Notes: a model not told the origin generated them from the letters alone. Shown: positions 49,704 to 59,817, numbered from the stretch's first letter. The stretch is DNA of 64,000 bases from Streptomyces humi (GCF_001005085.2 NZ_LBMU02000106.1:1-64000), one strand, 5' to 3'. Made by a program: numbers and translations.

Positions 49704-50579
49704 ATGAACAGCGATCCTCACCGCCATGACCTGGGAGAATTCCTCAAGGCCCGTCGTGCCGAGCTCGACCCGGTCGCCGTCGGCCTGCCCGACGGCGGCA
49801 AGCGGCGCGTGTCGGGCCTGCGCCGTGAGGAGGTCGCGGTGCTGGCCGCCATCAGCACCGACTACTACGCCCGCCTGGAGCAGGGCCGTATCCAGCCGTC
49901 CCCGTCGGTCTTGGATTCCCTGGCCCGGGTGCTGCGCCTGGACGACGACCAGCGCGCCTATCTGTGCGAGCTGGCGGACCGGAGCGAGTACCGGCCGGCG
50001 GCGGCCCGCCGCAGGCCGCGTCCGAAGACCCAGGTGCAGCTTCAGCGCATGATCGACGACATGGCGCACACCCCGGCGTTCGTGATCGGTCCGCGTACCG
50101 AGGTCGTCGCCTGGAACGCGATGGGCGCGGCCCTGATCACGGACTTCGGGCTGATCCCCGAGAAGCAGCGCTACTACATCAGGCTGCTCATCACCGACCC
50201 GGCGATGAAGGAGCTGTACGCGGACTGGGACGGCGTCACCCGCCTGGCCATCGCCCAGATGCGCATGCACAACGCGAACAACCCCGGTGACGTGCAACTG
50301 GCCGCACTGGTGGGCGAACTCTCGGTCCGGGACGACCAGTTCCGCCAGTGGTGGGCCGCGCACGACGTGGCCGTACGGGACACCGGGACCAAGCACCTGC
50401 GCCATCCGGTCGTCGGTGACCTGCACCTCGACTGGAACGCCGTCACCTGGGCCGCCGACCCCGACCTCCAGATCATCGTCTGGACCGCCGAAGCGGGCAC
50501 GCCCACGTACGACAGCCTGCGCATGCTGGCCTCCTGGGCGGCTGACCCGAGTCATCTGCGCAGCGGCAGTTCCGCCTGA
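49704..50579 (+). CDS. XRE-family regulator with MmyB-type ligand domain (copy 2)
   Basis: A 291-residue regulator. The XRE HTH is about residues 6-82 (LGEFLKARRAELDPVAVGLP, GLRREEVAVLAAISTDYYARLEQGR). The MmyB-like domain is about 112-285 (VIGPRTEVVAWNAMGAALI). It is clearly paralogous to the gene at 47056, including promoter motif and spacing. Targets probably include the SnoaL-DJ-1-MoaF unit upstream and the MFS exporter downstream. Confidence 0.94.
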   Translation: MNSDPHRHDLGEFLKARRAELDPVAVGLPDGGKRRVSGLRREEVAVLAAISTDYYARLEQGRIQPSPSVLDSLARVLRLDDDQRAYLCELADRSEYRPAAARRRPRPKTQVQLQRMIDDMAHTPAFVIGPRTEVVAWNAMGAALITDFGLIPEKQRYYIRLLITDPAMKELYADWDGVTRLAIAQMRMHNANNPGDVQLAALVGELSVRDDQFRQWWAAHDVAVRDTGTKHLRHPVVGDLHLDWNAVTWAADPDLQIIVWTAEAGTPTYDSLRMLASWAADPSHLRSGSSA

Positions 50580-50609
50580 CCGTCCTCCGGGGCTGTTCCC
50601 TGTCAGAGG

Positions 50610-50656
50610 GGGAGTCTCTTGTCCTACGCAGCGCACGCGTAGGAAGAGGCTCTCCC
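50610..50656. terminator. Imperfect hairpin after XRE-MmyB copy 2
   Basis: Left arm blocks GGGAG, CTCTT and CCTACGC (50610-50629) pair in order with GCGTAGG, AAGAG and CTCCC (50637-50656) with small bulges. It lies 30 bases past the stop codon and 150 bases before the MFS gene. Confidence 0.6.
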
Positions 50657-50804
50657 TTCTTCATGTACGGCACTCCTGGCACGCTCATCACGAGGCCGAC
50701 CGCGACGTGAGCTCCCGCTCCCCGGTCGGGCCGACCTGCGACCGGTTCCTCAGCGCCGAGGCGTCCACCGGCCCGCTCAGTCGCCAGGAAAGAGATCCAT
50801 CCGC

Positions 50805-52235
50805 ATGTCCCTCACCGAGTCCCGACCCGGGACGCCGCTTCCGCCTGCCGCCGAGCCGCGCTGGACCGCCCGCCTGTGGGCCGTCCTCGCCGTGCTGTGC
50901 CTGGTGCTCTTCCTTGACGGCCTCGACGTCTCCATGGTCGGCATCGCACTGCCCTCCATCGGCCACGACCTCGGCCTGGCCACCGGCTCGCTTCAGTGGA
51001 TCGTCAACGGCTATGTCCTCGGTTACGGCGGCCTGATGCTGCTCGGCGGCCGCACCGCGGACCTCCTGGGCCGCCGCCGGGTCTTCCTCGCGGCTCTGGG
51101 CGTCTTCGCCGCGGCCTCGCTGCTGGGCGGGCTCGTCGACGACGGCACGCTGCTGATCGCCACGCGCTTCGTCAAGGGTGTGGCCGCGGCGTTCACCGCG
51201 CCCGCAGGGTTGTCCATCCTCACCACGACCTTCCGAGAGGGCCCGCAGCGCAACCGGGCGCTGTCCGTCTTCAGCCTCTTCGGCGCCCTGGGCTACTCCT
51301 CGGGCCTGATCCTGGGCGGCCTGCTCACCGGGATCGGCTGGCGCTGGACGTTCTTCATGCCCGTGCCCCTAGCGCTGCTCGCTCTGGTCGCCGGCCTGAT
51401 CCTGATCCCGCGCGACCGACGGACCGAGTCCGGTGGTCAGGACCCGGCCGGCGCGGTCACCCTCACCGTCGGCATGCTGCTCGCCGTGTACGCCGTGGTC
51501 ACCGCCCCCGATAAGGGATGGACCTCCCTGCCGACGCTCGCCACCTTCGGTGCGGCCGTCGTCCTGCTGCTCGCCTTCGTCCTGATCGAGCGGCGGGTCC
51601 GCCACCCCCTCGTCCGCTTCGGCATCCTGCGTCAAGCGACCACGGTGCGGGCCAACCTCAGCATGGTCGCGCTGATGGGCTCCTACCTCAGCTTCCAGTT
51701 CATGATGACGCTGTTCCTCCAGGACGGGCGCGGCTGGTCGCCGCTGCGGATGGCCCTCGCGCTGCTGCCCGTCGGACTGATCGTCGCCATCGGCTCACCG
51801 CTCGCCGGACGGCTCGTCAACCGCTTCGGCACCGCACCCCTGATCGTCACCGCGATGATCTCGATGACGCTCGGCTATGTCTGGTTCCTGGTCTCGGCCG
51901 GCTCCTCACCCGACTACCTGCTGAGCATGTTCCCGTCCCTGGTACTCCTCGGCGGCGGCTTCGCCTTCGGCTACGGCGCGATCATGGCCCAGGCCACCGA
52001 AGGCATCGACGACTCCGAGCAGGGCCTCGCCTCCGGCCTGGTACAGACCTCCGGCCAGGTCGGCGGCGCCCTCGTCCTCGCCGTACTCACCGCCGTACTC
52101 ACCGGAACGGGCGACAGCGGTGCCGACTTCACCGCCTACAGTCCCGGACTGAACCTGGTCACCGGCGTTGCGACGATCGGACTCCTCCTGAATCTGGTCC
52201 CCTTGCTGCGCCCTCGACCCGCTGCCAGGTTCTAG
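50805..52235 (+). CDS. MFS transporter, DHA2 family
   Basis: A 476-residue exporter with about 14 hydrophobic segments. LFLDGLDVSMVGIALPSIGHDLG begins TM1, SLQWIVNGYVLGYGGLMLLGGRTADLLGRRR is motif A, and GLILGGLLTGIGWRWTFFM is motif C. A proton-driven drug or metabolite exporter; the substrate is unknown. GAAAGAGATCC precedes the ATG. The upstream XRE-MmyB regulator may control it. Confidence 0.93.
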   Translation: MSLTESRPGTPLPPAAEPRWTARLWAVLAVLCLVLFLDGLDVSMVGIALPSIGHDLGLATGSLQWIVNGYVLGYGGLMLLGGRTADLLGRRRVFLAALGVFAAASLLGGLVDDGTLLIATRFVKGVAAAFTAPAGLSILTTTFREGPQRNRALSVFSLFGALGYSSGLILGGLLTGIGWRWTFFMPVPLALLALVAGLILIPRDRRTESGGQDPAGAVTLTVGMLLAVYAVVTAPDKGWTSLPTLATFGAAVVLLLAFVLIERRVRHPLVRFGILRQATTVRANLSMVALMGSYLSFQFMMTLFLQDGRGWSPLRMALALLPVGLIVAIGSPLAGRLVNRFGTAPLIVTAMISMTLGYVWFLVSAGSSPDYLLSMFPSLVLLGGGFAFGYGAIMAQATEGIDDSEQGLASGLVQTSGQVGGALVLAVLTAVLTGTGDSGADFTAYSPGLNLVTGVATIGLLLNLVPLLRPRPAARF

Positions 52236-52430
52236 GTGTTCTGGGGAAAGCCGGGTTCGAGGCCGCGTGAAGGTGGCTGTTCTGTTGCGGACGGCTGCGG
52301 CTTCCCAGCCCGGGTTTGTCGACCGGCGCCGGGCGGCCCGCGATGCGGGCCCCTGCCGGCAGCGGGATGTCGATGATCCTCCCCACGCCTGGGCACGAAG
52401 CCTGTCACGACTCGGCCGGGAAATTCCCTC
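52236..52430. terminator. Convergent spacer with short hairpin
   Basis: GGCCCGC (52335-52341) pairs with GCGGGCC (52345-52351) over a 3-base loop, between the MFS (plus) and FG-GAP (minus) genes. The stem is short; terminator function is only possible. Confidence 0.4.
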
Positions 52431-55238
52431 CTAGAAGAGGCTCTTGTAGCCCTGCCAGCCGCCCGCGATCTTTGTGCGAGGTCCGAACGACCCCTTGCCG
52501 TCACCGCTGTTGCGCCAGACGTTGCCCGCGCTGTCCCGGGAGACCAGGTCGGCTCTGCCGTCTCCGGTCATGTCCCCGACGCCGACCACCGCGTTGTACG
52601 AGCCACCCCAGTTGGTGAACAGCTTCACCCGCGCCGTGAATGTGCCGTTGCCCTTGCCGTAGTACCGGTACACGTTGTTCGACGTGTCCTGGGCGAGCAG
52701 GTCGCCGATACCGTCGCCGTTCAGGTCTCCGGCTCCCACGACCTTCTTGTACGTCTTCCAGTTGGCGTAGAGCTGCGCCCGGGCCGACAACGTACCCGTG
52801 CTGGTGCCCTTGTAGAGGTACACGGCCCCGGTCGAGGAGTTGCGCGCGATCAGGTCCGGGCGACCGTCCTTGTTCACGTCACCGGGCGCGGTCAGCACGT
52901 CGTACTGGTTCCAACCGGACGTGCCCAGCGAGGTGTACGGCGTCGACGGCTTGACCGCCGCCCCGCAGCCCGGCTTGTACAGGCGCAGAGCGCCGGTGCT
53001 CAGCTTGACCAGTACGTCGTTGCACCGGTCCCCGCTCAGATCGCCGAACGAGACGAACCTGGCGCTCGTCGGCCACCCGCTGCCGCTCACCTTCCCCGAG
53101 AACGTGCCCGTGCCAGTGCCCTGCTGGAAAGTCAACGTGCCCGAGGTATCGAGGGTGAGCAGGTCGCCGATGCCGTCCCGCCCCGCGTGATCGCGCCGCA
53201 CAGGTGCGGCGAGAGTCCCGGCCGGCAGCAGATGGACGCGTTCGCCGGCGTCCACGAAGGCCACGCGGCCGCTCTCAGCGTCCAGGGTCCAACGGATCCG
53301 TCGGTCCGAGGCGCTGCCTTCGGGCATGAGGTTCTGGGTCATGGGAAGATCCGCCAGATCGGAGGTGACCGCCTGCCCGGAGCGGACGTCGGTGCGCACC
53401 AGCTTGCCGCGCTCGTTGTCATGGCGCACCAGGAACCCGTCGGCCAGCAGCACGTCCCCCACGGGCACGTCCACCGACCGTCCGCGGGAGCGGTCGAAAA
53501 CGCCGGCCTTTCTCTGCGCGGCACACGCCCAGTAGACGAAACGGCCGCTGACCTGTAGCTCGCTGGGCACGCACGCCGAGCCGACGTTGACGTCGACCGC
53601 CGCGGCCGTCGAGCCGAGGCGACTCATCGACAGGTGCCCGGCGGTGGACGTCGTGGTCCACAGCTGTCCGTCCCACAGGGTGGCGGCCACGGCCGTGCGT
53701 GTCGACACGACCTCGGACTGCGTCCAGTCGACGAGGAACTGCTTGCGGTTCGGGCCGCCCGAGAGCAGCGCGTACCGTCCTTCCGCGGCGCTCACGTCTC
53801 CGTAGAAGCCGTCAACCGTCACCGTCTGGACCTCACCGGTGGGTGTACGGCGGTGTACCAGCCCGGAGTTGTCCAAGTCGTTGTAGACGACGGATCCGTC
53901 GCCCGCGCCGAACAGCCGCACACAGCTGTACGTGACAGTGCACGGCTTGACCCATCCGCCGGCCTGACGGACCGGCCCCACCTGGGGGACCGCGTCAGCC
54001 GACACGGTGCGCGTGTTGAACATGACGTCGTAGGACGGGGACGAGGTCTGGTCGGTCCAGGCAAGCGTGCCGCCCACCAGCGACAGCCCGTCGACAGGCG
54101 CGGGCACCGGTGGCAGGTCCATCAGCTCATCGGCGACGATCTGCCCGTCAGGCGCCTCGGACAGCCGGAACATGCCCCAGTGCGCCCTGTCGGGACCGCC
54201 CACCACGACAGCTGATCCGTCCGCCGACGCGTGGATCCAGCCGTCCATCTGCGGAAGCAGCGTGCGCCATTCCCCGGCGTCGGTCAGGGGGCGGGTGAGC
54301 ACAGCACGAGTCTCGTCTCCGTAGGTGGCCACCACGACGTCGTCACCGACGACCGTGAAGTCGGTCTTCCCCGCGGTGCCCTGGGCCGGAACAGTGATCA
54401 CCGGTCCGTCCAGCGCGTCGCGGCGCAGCAGCCGTGCACCGGCGCCCGGGTACCACCAGCCGACGTAGTCCTCACTCAGGACGGGCAACCGGGCCGAGTT
54501 CGCGTTGTAGGGAGCGAACACCTTCGTCCAGGTCCCGTCTCGGACGTCGACGAGCACGAGCTGGTCGAGGAAGACCTGGGGGTCCTCGGTCGGCACGCGG
54601 TAGCGCAGCAGCAGCGAGCGGTCATCCCGCCCGCCCGACGCGAGGAGCTTGGCGTCGGCGGGCCAGCCGGTCACCTTCGTGTCCTCGGTGCTGCCCCCGG
54701 CGGTCCGCTTCAGCAGGTGCAGTTCGCGTACGTTGGCCGAGCTGCCCAGGTATGCGACCACCACACCCTCGCCGGCCGTCCCGGCATAGGTCAGACCCGT
54801 CGGGACGGTCACCGAGCCTCTGTCCTCGCCGGAGCCCATCGCGCGAAATCGCACGACGCGTCGGCCCTCGGCGTCGGTCGTCAGGGTGTAGGCGGAGTCC
54901 GACTGGGCGAGCCCACTGGGCTGCTGAGCGTCGGCGAACTCGGTCACCTCCCGGGTCCGGTGCCTCGCGTAGTCGGTCCAGAGCAAGCCACTGGATCCCT
55001 CGGGATTCGACAGCACACCCGTGTCTCCGAAACCCATGAACACCGGGTTGCGCGTGGCGCTCCGGTCCGCGGCGGGAAGCACGACTTCGCCCGCCCCGAC
55101 GACCTGGTCAGCCCCGATGGCCGCCGCCATCCCCATCGGTACCGCGCCCGGAGCACCCGCGGCGAGGGCGATGGTCACGGCCAGGGCCGCACCCCCTCTG
55201 CCGAACAGACAGCGTCGCACGATCTTGCTGACCCCCAC
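52431..55238 (-). CDS. Secreted FG-GAP/VCBS repeat protein
   Basis: A 935-residue exported protein. Residues about 1-42 form a signal peptide (basic KIVRRCLFGRGG, then AALAVTIALAAGAPG). A large beta-rich middle (about 60-660) looks like a propeller without assigned family. The C-terminal ~240 residues hold FG-GAP repeats with calcium-loop motifs DVNKDGRPD, DLNGDGIGD and DMTGDGRAD. Such proteins are extracellular or cell-surface; binding to carbohydrate or protein is likely but unknown. It is monocistronic, and its promoter must lie in the 55239-55300 region. Confidence 0.9.
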   Translation of the reverse strand: MGVSKIVRRCLFGRGGAALAVTIALAAGAPGAVPMGMAAAIGADQVVGAGEVVLPAADRSATRNPVFMGFGDTGVLSNPEGSSGLLWTDYARHRTREVTEFADAQQPSGLAQSDSAYTLTTDAEGRRVVRFRAMGSGEDRGSVTVPTGLTYAGTAGEGVVVAYLGSSANVRELHLLKRTAGGSTEDTKVTGWPADAKLLASGGRDDRSLLLRYRVPTEDPQVFLDQLVLVDVRDGTWTKVFAPYNANSARLPVLSEDYVGWWYPGAGARLLRRDALDGPVITVPAQGTAGKTDFTVVGDDVVVATYGDETRAVLTRPLTDAGEWRTLLPQMDGWIHASADGSAVVVGGPDRAHWGMFRLSEAPDGQIVADELMDLPPVPAPVDGLSLVGGTLAWTDQTSSPSYDVMFNTRTVSADAVPQVGPVRQAGGWVKPCTVTYSCVRLFGAGDGSVVYNDLDNSGLVHRRTPTGEVQTVTVDGFYGDVSAAEGRYALLSGGPNRKQFLVDWTQSEVVSTRTAVAATLWDGQLWTTTSTAGHLSMSRLGSTAAAVDVNVGSACVPSELQVSGRFVYWACAAQRKAGVFDRSRGRSVDVPVGDVLLADGFLVRHDNERGKLVRTDVRSGQAVTSDLADLPMTQNLMPEGSASDRRIRWTLDAESGRVAFVDAGERVHLLPAGTLAAPVRRDHAGRDGIGDLLTLDTSGTLTFQQGTGTGTFSGKVSGSGWPTSARFVSFGDLSGDRCNDVLVKLSTGALRLYKPGCGAAVKPSTPYTSLGTSGWNQYDVLTAPGDVNKDGRPDLIARNSSTGAVYLYKGTSTGTLSARAQLYANWKTYKKVVGAGDLNGDGIGDLLAQDTSNNVYRYYGKGNGTFTARVKLFTNWGGSYNAVVGVGDMTGDGRADLVSRDSAGNVWRNSGDGKGSFGPRTKIAGGWQGYKSLF

Positions 55239-56026
55239 GGAACCCCCGGTCCCCTCACCCTGACAGCTGTGCCCCCGACAGCACCGACTGCTGTGAATGA
55301 AATGTGCATGCCCTGAGCGGGCGACGGGAGCTTATCAGTGCACGCCAATGGGGTCGCCGCGCTTACGGGGACAGCGGAAATCGGAGGTGAAGCACGCACG
55401 TCGTACCGAGGGTGGTTCCGTCGCGGGCGTGGAGGCCGAAGCCGCTGGTGCACACCCGCCTCATGCGCTAGCGGCGGCCGTGGAGGCCGGACAGCGGATC
55501 ACCGCTGAAGTGACGGCCGTTGATCTGGACGAGGGCCGGGTGCGGCTCGCGATGACCGCCACCGAGAACCCGGAACTCCGGGCGTTCCTGACATCACGGG
55601 ACTGGTGCATCTTCGAGAACTCACCTGGACACCCGTGGAGACCCCAGAAGACGTCCTTCATGCCGGTGACGAGACCACGGTCGTCGTCACCGGCATCGAC
55701 CGTCCACGGCGCAGGCTGGTTCTCTCCCGACGTCAGGGCTCGTCCGACCCCCGGTGGCACCTGGTTGTCGCGCCGTTTCCCCTGCGCGAAAGCTCCAGCC
55801 CTCCAGCCTGCGAGGTGAAGGCGAGGCCCCGGTCTCAACCTGCGAACCGATGCGGTCACAGCACTGGGCGAGCGCGCTGTCGTACCGGCCGAACGGGTCG
55901 CCGACGACCTGCTCCGCGCTCAAGAACGGGTCGTCGGGCAAGGCGATGCGGTCATGCTCGGCACGGCGTGATAGGCCTCGCTGGGCAGGGTGCAGGGTGC
56001 AGGGGGCGACGGGGAAGCCGTCGTGC
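55239..56026. other. 788-bp spacer containing the S1 remnant
   Basis: Apart from the S1 remnant, a plus-strand trace at about 55835-55970 (TDAVTALGERAVVPAERVAD) looks protein-like but is unassigned and ends at a stop. No intact gene is supported. Confidence 0.5.
55470..55740 (+). pseudogene. Decayed S1 RNA-binding-domain protein
   Basis: The plus strand encodes AAVEAGQRITAEVTAVDLDE and GRVRLAMTATENPELRAFL in one frame, the end of an S1 (OB-fold) domain. Then, in another frame from 55605, come HLRELTWTPVETPEDVLHAG and TTVVVTGIDRPRRRLVLSRR, a second S1 repeat. The frame change without a join and the absence of flanking domains indicate decay of a multi-S1 protein. Confidence 0.7.
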
Positions 56027-57601
56027 TCAGCGTGAGCGTCGGCGCCTCCGGGTCGCCAGAGCCGCGACGAGCACGAACACCCCGAGGGCGATCCCGGCAG
56101 TCGCCCAGAGGCCTGGAGTGGCCCAAGCCGGGCCCGGCCACACGGACACCGCGACGTCGGCGCTGTCGTTGGCGGTCTTCGGGTCGTTGCTCGGATGGTG
56201 GCTGTCGCCGTCGGCGACGGTGACCCGTCCGCCACGATGCGCCATCTCCTTGTCGATACGGAGGGTGAAGGGGAAGGTCGTGGTGGCTCCCGCCTTCCCC
56301 GCCTGTGCTGTACACACGTATCGGCGGGCGCTGGGCTGCCTCACGGACGCTTCGGCAAGGGGCGAGCCGTCGGTGGCGAGGGCCCGGCAGACCTGGTCGA
56401 TCACCTCCTCGTCCCGCTCGGGGTCGTACGGCGACGATACGACGGTGGTGCCCGCCGGAACGGCGAACTCGACCTTGACCTTGGCCGGAAGCGCGCCTGG
56501 GCCGTCGTTGCGTACGCCGACCCGCACGTCCGCCCGACTGCCGACGGGCCCCCTCGCGGTGTCGGCGAGCGCCACCAGGTCGCTGGTGCTGCGCACGGCG
56601 AGCTGGAGGTGCGCTGCGCTCTCGCCCCTCGCGTGCGGCGCTGTCGCGTCCTTGCCGTCCTCCTGGCCGGCCTCGGGGACGTAGCGGAGTGCGGATCCCT
56701 GTCCGGACTCGTACTGCGAGGCTGTCTCTTGCGGCGGGACGTAGTCCTGACCGAGGCCGGCGGCCTCGAAGGTGACGGTCGGGTAGGTGGCGTCGTCGGC
56801 GAGCGTGAAAGCTTCGGGAGCGGCGAGGTGGTAGGACGCCCCGGGCGGGATGACGACATCATCGGCGGGCAGCCGGCACCAGGCCGATGTGGTGCCGCGA
56901 TAGAGGCAGTTGCGGTGCTTGCCCGCCATCCGGAGACCGTCGCGGGTACCGATGAAGAGCGAGACTCCGCGAGCGGGGACGTCCCCGGTGTTGCGCAGGG
57001 TCAGGGAGACGGCGACCCGTCCGCCCGGCGTCAGGTCGTCCCGGTCCGCCCGAGTCTCGACGGTCAGCGTCGGCTTGCCGACGACGATGCGGGTGCTCGC
57101 CGTGACACTCGGCAGGCCCGGCGAGGTCAACCGGTAACGCAGCACTGCCGAGTCGCCTGCCTCGGCGCCATCCGCGGGACTCACGCGGAAGGACTGTCCG
57201 CTCCCGCCGTGCCGGCGATCGACCAGTTCACCGTCGCAGCGGAAAGTGGGCAGCCGGACCGGGCAGTTGTCCTGACCTGTTTTGAGGACGGCGACGCCCC
57301 TGAGGTCCGTCGCGTCAAAGGCGACCGTGTAATGGCCCGATCCCTGCTCCCCGAATTGCTCCTTGATGGCGAACCTCGAGCTCGGGTTGTCCTCGGGATC
57401 ACGCGAGACGTAGAAGACGGAGGGCACATCGAGCTCGGGACGGGATGTGTCCGACGAGGCCGAGCAGCCGAGGAGCCCCGCCAGCACGCCGATGACGAGG
57501 ACCACCACCGCGACCGCCACCTGGAAGGACCGGATCGGGCGCGAGGCACCTCTGCCCGGTATTCGCTGGACCTTGTTGGTGACGCGCTTCGACGTGTGCA
57601 C
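56027..57601 (-). CDS. Membrane-anchored extracellular protein with DUF11-like domains
   Basis: A 524-residue surface protein. A cationic N-terminus is followed by a hydrophobic helix (about 28-46, VAVAVVVLVIGVLAGLLGC) that could be a signal anchor or a lipoprotein signal with Cys at the GLLGC box. Two Ig-like DUF11-type domains follow, around ADRDDLTPGGRVAVSLTLRN and TARGPVGSRADVRVGVRNDG. A C-terminal TM helix (WATAGIALGVFVLVAALA) and RRRRRSR end it. Function unknown; a cell-envelope role is likely. It lies next to a secreted FG-GAP gene but is not in its operon. Confidence 0.82.
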   Translation of the reverse strand: MHTSKRVTNKVQRIPGRGASRPIRSFQVAVAVVVLVIGVLAGLLGCSASSDTSRPELDVPSVFYVSRDPEDNPSSRFAIKEQFGEQGSGHYTVAFDATDLRGVAVLKTGQDNCPVRLPTFRCDGELVDRRHGGSGQSFRVSPADGAEAGDSAVLRYRLTSPGLPSVTASTRIVVGKPTLTVETRADRDDLTPGGRVAVSLTLRNTGDVPARGVSLFIGTRDGLRMAGKHRNCLYRGTTSAWCRLPADDVVIPPGASYHLAAPEAFTLADDATYPTVTFEAAGLGQDYVPPQETASQYESGQGSALRYVPEAGQEDGKDATAPHARGESAAHLQLAVRSTSDLVALADTARGPVGSRADVRVGVRNDGPGALPAKVKVEFAVPAGTTVVSSPYDPERDEEVIDQVCRALATDGSPLAEASVRQPSARRYVCTAQAGKAGATTTFPFTLRIDKEMAHRGGRVTVADGDSHHPSNDPKTANDSADVAVSVWPGPAWATPGLWATAGIALGVFVLVAALATRRRRRSR

Positions 57602-57659
57602 GACGGTTACTCTGCCATGGCGCCAGAGTGACGGGATGGTTGACGCCGGACGGTGTCAC

Positions 57660-57699
57660 GGCCAGACTCACGCCGGTGCGGCCAGACTCAAGCCGGTGT
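57660..57699. repeat. Two tandem 20-bp repeats at esterase stop codon
   Basis: GGCCAGACTCACGCCGGTGC (57660-57679) and GGCCAGACTCAAGCCGGTGT (57680-57699). The stop codon of the esterase gene (57688-57690) lies in the second copy and an in-phase-like TCA also occurs in the first. Confidence 0.8.
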
Positions 57700-58533
57700 C
57701 AGGGACGGGAGGGCCGAGGGAATGCATGGATCGCCCGGCGGAGCTCCGGATCCCGTTCCAGGCAGCGTACGCAGGCCCTCGTTCAACGCGTATGACAGGG
57801 CCGACCCGTGGGTCTGCCTGGGGTACAGGCGGAAGGTGAACTCCAGGGACGGGTAGTTGCGCGGTCGCAGCAGCTGCGACATTCGGGTCATCGATCCGAC
57901 GATGTCGGCGGCAGCCAGGTAAGGATCTGTGAGTTCCGCTTCGTCTGCGCCGAGGAACACCTTCGCCGCCAGGTCTTTGTGGGTGGTGGCATAGTCGGCC
58001 TCGAGCGTGAACAGCAGATCCTCGCAACCGCTGAGGGCGCGGCTGCTGGCCAGACAGCGGCCGAAGGCCGCCGGCCGGGAGAGCAGGGCGAAGCCGACGA
58101 AGTGTCCGCCGCCGGAGAACCCCACAAGACCGTGGCCGTCGTCGAACCGGAACTCAGTCGCCAACCGCGGGCGCAACTCGTCGACCAGGAACGACAGCAG
58201 TGCATCGGCGCCACCGCCCGTCGGCATCTCGTTGGACCGTGCTTCCATACGAGTTCCGCCGGGCCCTGCATTGACCCATTTCGACATCGGATAGAAGCCG
58301 TGTGTCCCGACGACGAGCGGGAAGCTGAGGGACGCGTCCGTCACCCACAGGACGGGGTAGCTGCGGTCACCGTGCTCGTGCGACGGGGGGAGCGCGATGC
58401 GCACGTCATGCGGCCAGGGCACATCATTTCCCTGCATCCGTCTGGTGGACAGCACCTGATATGTGTGCCGGGGTAGGGACACAACTACTCCCTGCTGAAA
58501 CCAATGTTCGAACATTCGATCAGGCGCTTTCAC
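57688..58533 (-). CDS. Alpha/beta-hydrolase, putative esterase (Fes/IroE-like)
   Basis: A 281-residue putative esterase of the esterase D/Fes-like family. The N-terminal half has the beta-rich start QVLSTRRMQGNDVPWPHDVRIALP and SYPVLWVTDASLSF. The nucleophile elbow is GFSGGGHF (about residues 140-147). The catalytic His is probably in RQTHGSALSYALNEGL. The segment between WVTDAS and GGGADALLSFLVDELRP is shorter than in relatives, so a small deletion is possible. ATG 58533 or 58515 may be the start. Substrates of the family include siderophore esters and S-formylglutathione. Confidence 0.82.
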   Translation of the reverse strand: MKAPDRMFEHWFQQGVVVSLPRHTYQVLSTRRMQGNDVPWPHDVRIALPPSHEHGDRSYPVLWVTDASLSFPLVVGTHGFYPMSKWVNAGPGGTRMEARSNEMPTGGGADALLSFLVDELRPRLATEFRFDDGHGLVGFSGGGHFVGFALLSRPAAFGRCLASSRALSGCEDLLFTLEADYATTHKDLAAKVFLGADEAELTDPYLAAADIVGSMTRMSQLLRPRNYPSLEFTFRLYPRQTHGSALSYALNEGLRTLPGTGSGAPPGDPCIPSALPSLTPA

Positions 58534-58779
58534 GTGTGGGAGAGCGCTCTGGTCAGCCGGCGGTCGAGGAGCCGCACACCGAGCGGCCCGTAGCCGGGTC
58601 TCTCACTCTGACTCCGGACGGACCCGGCATGTTCGGCATGGACCCGATTCGCATCTGCTCCGCAGGTTGTGGGCGGCCACCAAAGATTCCCCACGCACGG
58701 CCAATCGGGATGTGAACCTCGGTGATCGAAGCGGCGACTTGGCGGATCCCCGGGCGTGTATTTGTGAGGAGCGTCGTGT

Positions 58780-59817
58780 TCAGGTGTTCTGCGGGTGGAG
58801 GTCGAGTGCGATGTGCGGGACGAGTGCGTGCAGGAAGTCCGGTGCGTCGAAGATCTCGCCGGCGGAGGCGACGCCAACAGTTCTGGTGCGGCCGGTCAGG
58901 ACGCGTTCGAGAGCCTCCACAGACAGGGGCGCGGTGACGGCGTAGATGTCCTGGCCGCCGGCCGTGGCCCGGCGTTCGGCTCCGCCCGAGCGCACGACGA
59001 CGTCGACCAGGAAGGTCTGGTCGGAGCGCCCTTTCGGGTCGGTGGCGGTCGGGGCCGGTGTGTGGGGTGCGGCGAGGTCGCGGACCGCTTCGGCGGTCAT
59101 ATAGGTGGTCACGTCCGGGATGGACAGGTGCTGGGGGACGGTGACGACGTCCGCCATCGTGAACTCCCCGATCACGTCCCGGGGTCCCATCGGTTGCGGG
59201 AAGGTCCACTCCAGGGTGGGCGCGGCGTCGGTGCGCTGCTCCCACTGTCCGCCGCGGTAGCGCAGGCGGACCCCGCCGCGCCGCTCGCGGGAGACGGCAC
59301 CGGACAGGCGGGTGCCGGTGGTGGGGTGCCAGCTGCTGAGCGCGTAGGCGATGTGGGCCTCGTCGGCTGTGGTCCAGTCGCCCATCGCCGCGCTGACCAG
59401 CAGGTCGCCGAGGCCGCCGAAGAAGGCCATGGCCGGGACGATCACCGCTCCCTCGTCCCGGGCCCGCTCGCGGTAGTGGGCGAAGGTGTCGAGATTCGTC
59501 TCGAGTTCGGCAGCCACGTCCAGGTACGGGATCTTCGCACGGAGCGCGGCTTCGATCACGGGGCCGGTGGTCGTCGCGAAGGGGCCGGCGCAGTTGATGA
59601 CCGCCGCTGTTCCCGCCAGGGCACGGTCCAGCGAGGCCGCATCGTCGACCGATGCCACCCGGGCCTCAAGTCCGAGCTCGTCGGCCAGCTCCTGCACGGC
59701 CTGCGCGTTGCGCCCGGACGGTACCGGGACGAACCCCCGCGCGGCCAGTTCCGCGACCACGAACTTCCCGGTGTGACCGTAGGCTCCGAACACCGCAACC
59801 AGCTGACCTGACCCCAT
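58780..59817 (-). CDS. Saccharopine dehydrogenase-like NADP-binding reductase
   Basis: A 345-residue protein of the saccharopine dehydrogenase NADP-binding family. The Rossmann motif GAYGHTG is at residues 11-17; AAVINCAGPFATTTGPVIEAAL and AELETNLDTF are typical of the trans-acting enoyl reductase-like branch. Substrate unknown. I chose ATG 59817 at the start of the Rossmann strand; the frame is open to 59979 but the extension has no similarity and would overlap the divergent gene. It is divergent from a GATase1-AraC regulator, probably its controller. Confidence 0.88.
   Translation of the reverse strand: MGSGQLVAVFGAYGHTGKFVVAELAARGFVPVPSGRNAQAVQELADELGLEARVASVDDAASLDRALAGTAAVINCAGPFATTTGPVIEAALRAKIPYLDVAAELETNLDTFAHYRERARDEGAVIVPAMAFFGGLGDLLVSAAMGDWTTADEAHIAYALSSWHPTTGTRLSGAVSRERRGGVRLRYRGGQWEQRTDAAPTLEWTFPQPMGPRDVIGEFTMADVVTVPQHLSIPDVTTYMTAEAVRDLAAPHTPAPTATDPKGRSDQTFLVDVVVRSGGAERRATAGGQDIYAVTAPLSVEALERVLTGRTRTVGVASAGEIFDAPDFLHALVPHIALDLHPQNT

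Noticed and set aside
50597..50629. A fourth CCAGGGA-type regulator site before the MFS gene
   Set aside because: The similarity (AGGG...TCCTAC) is better explained as the left arm of an imperfect terminator hairpin.
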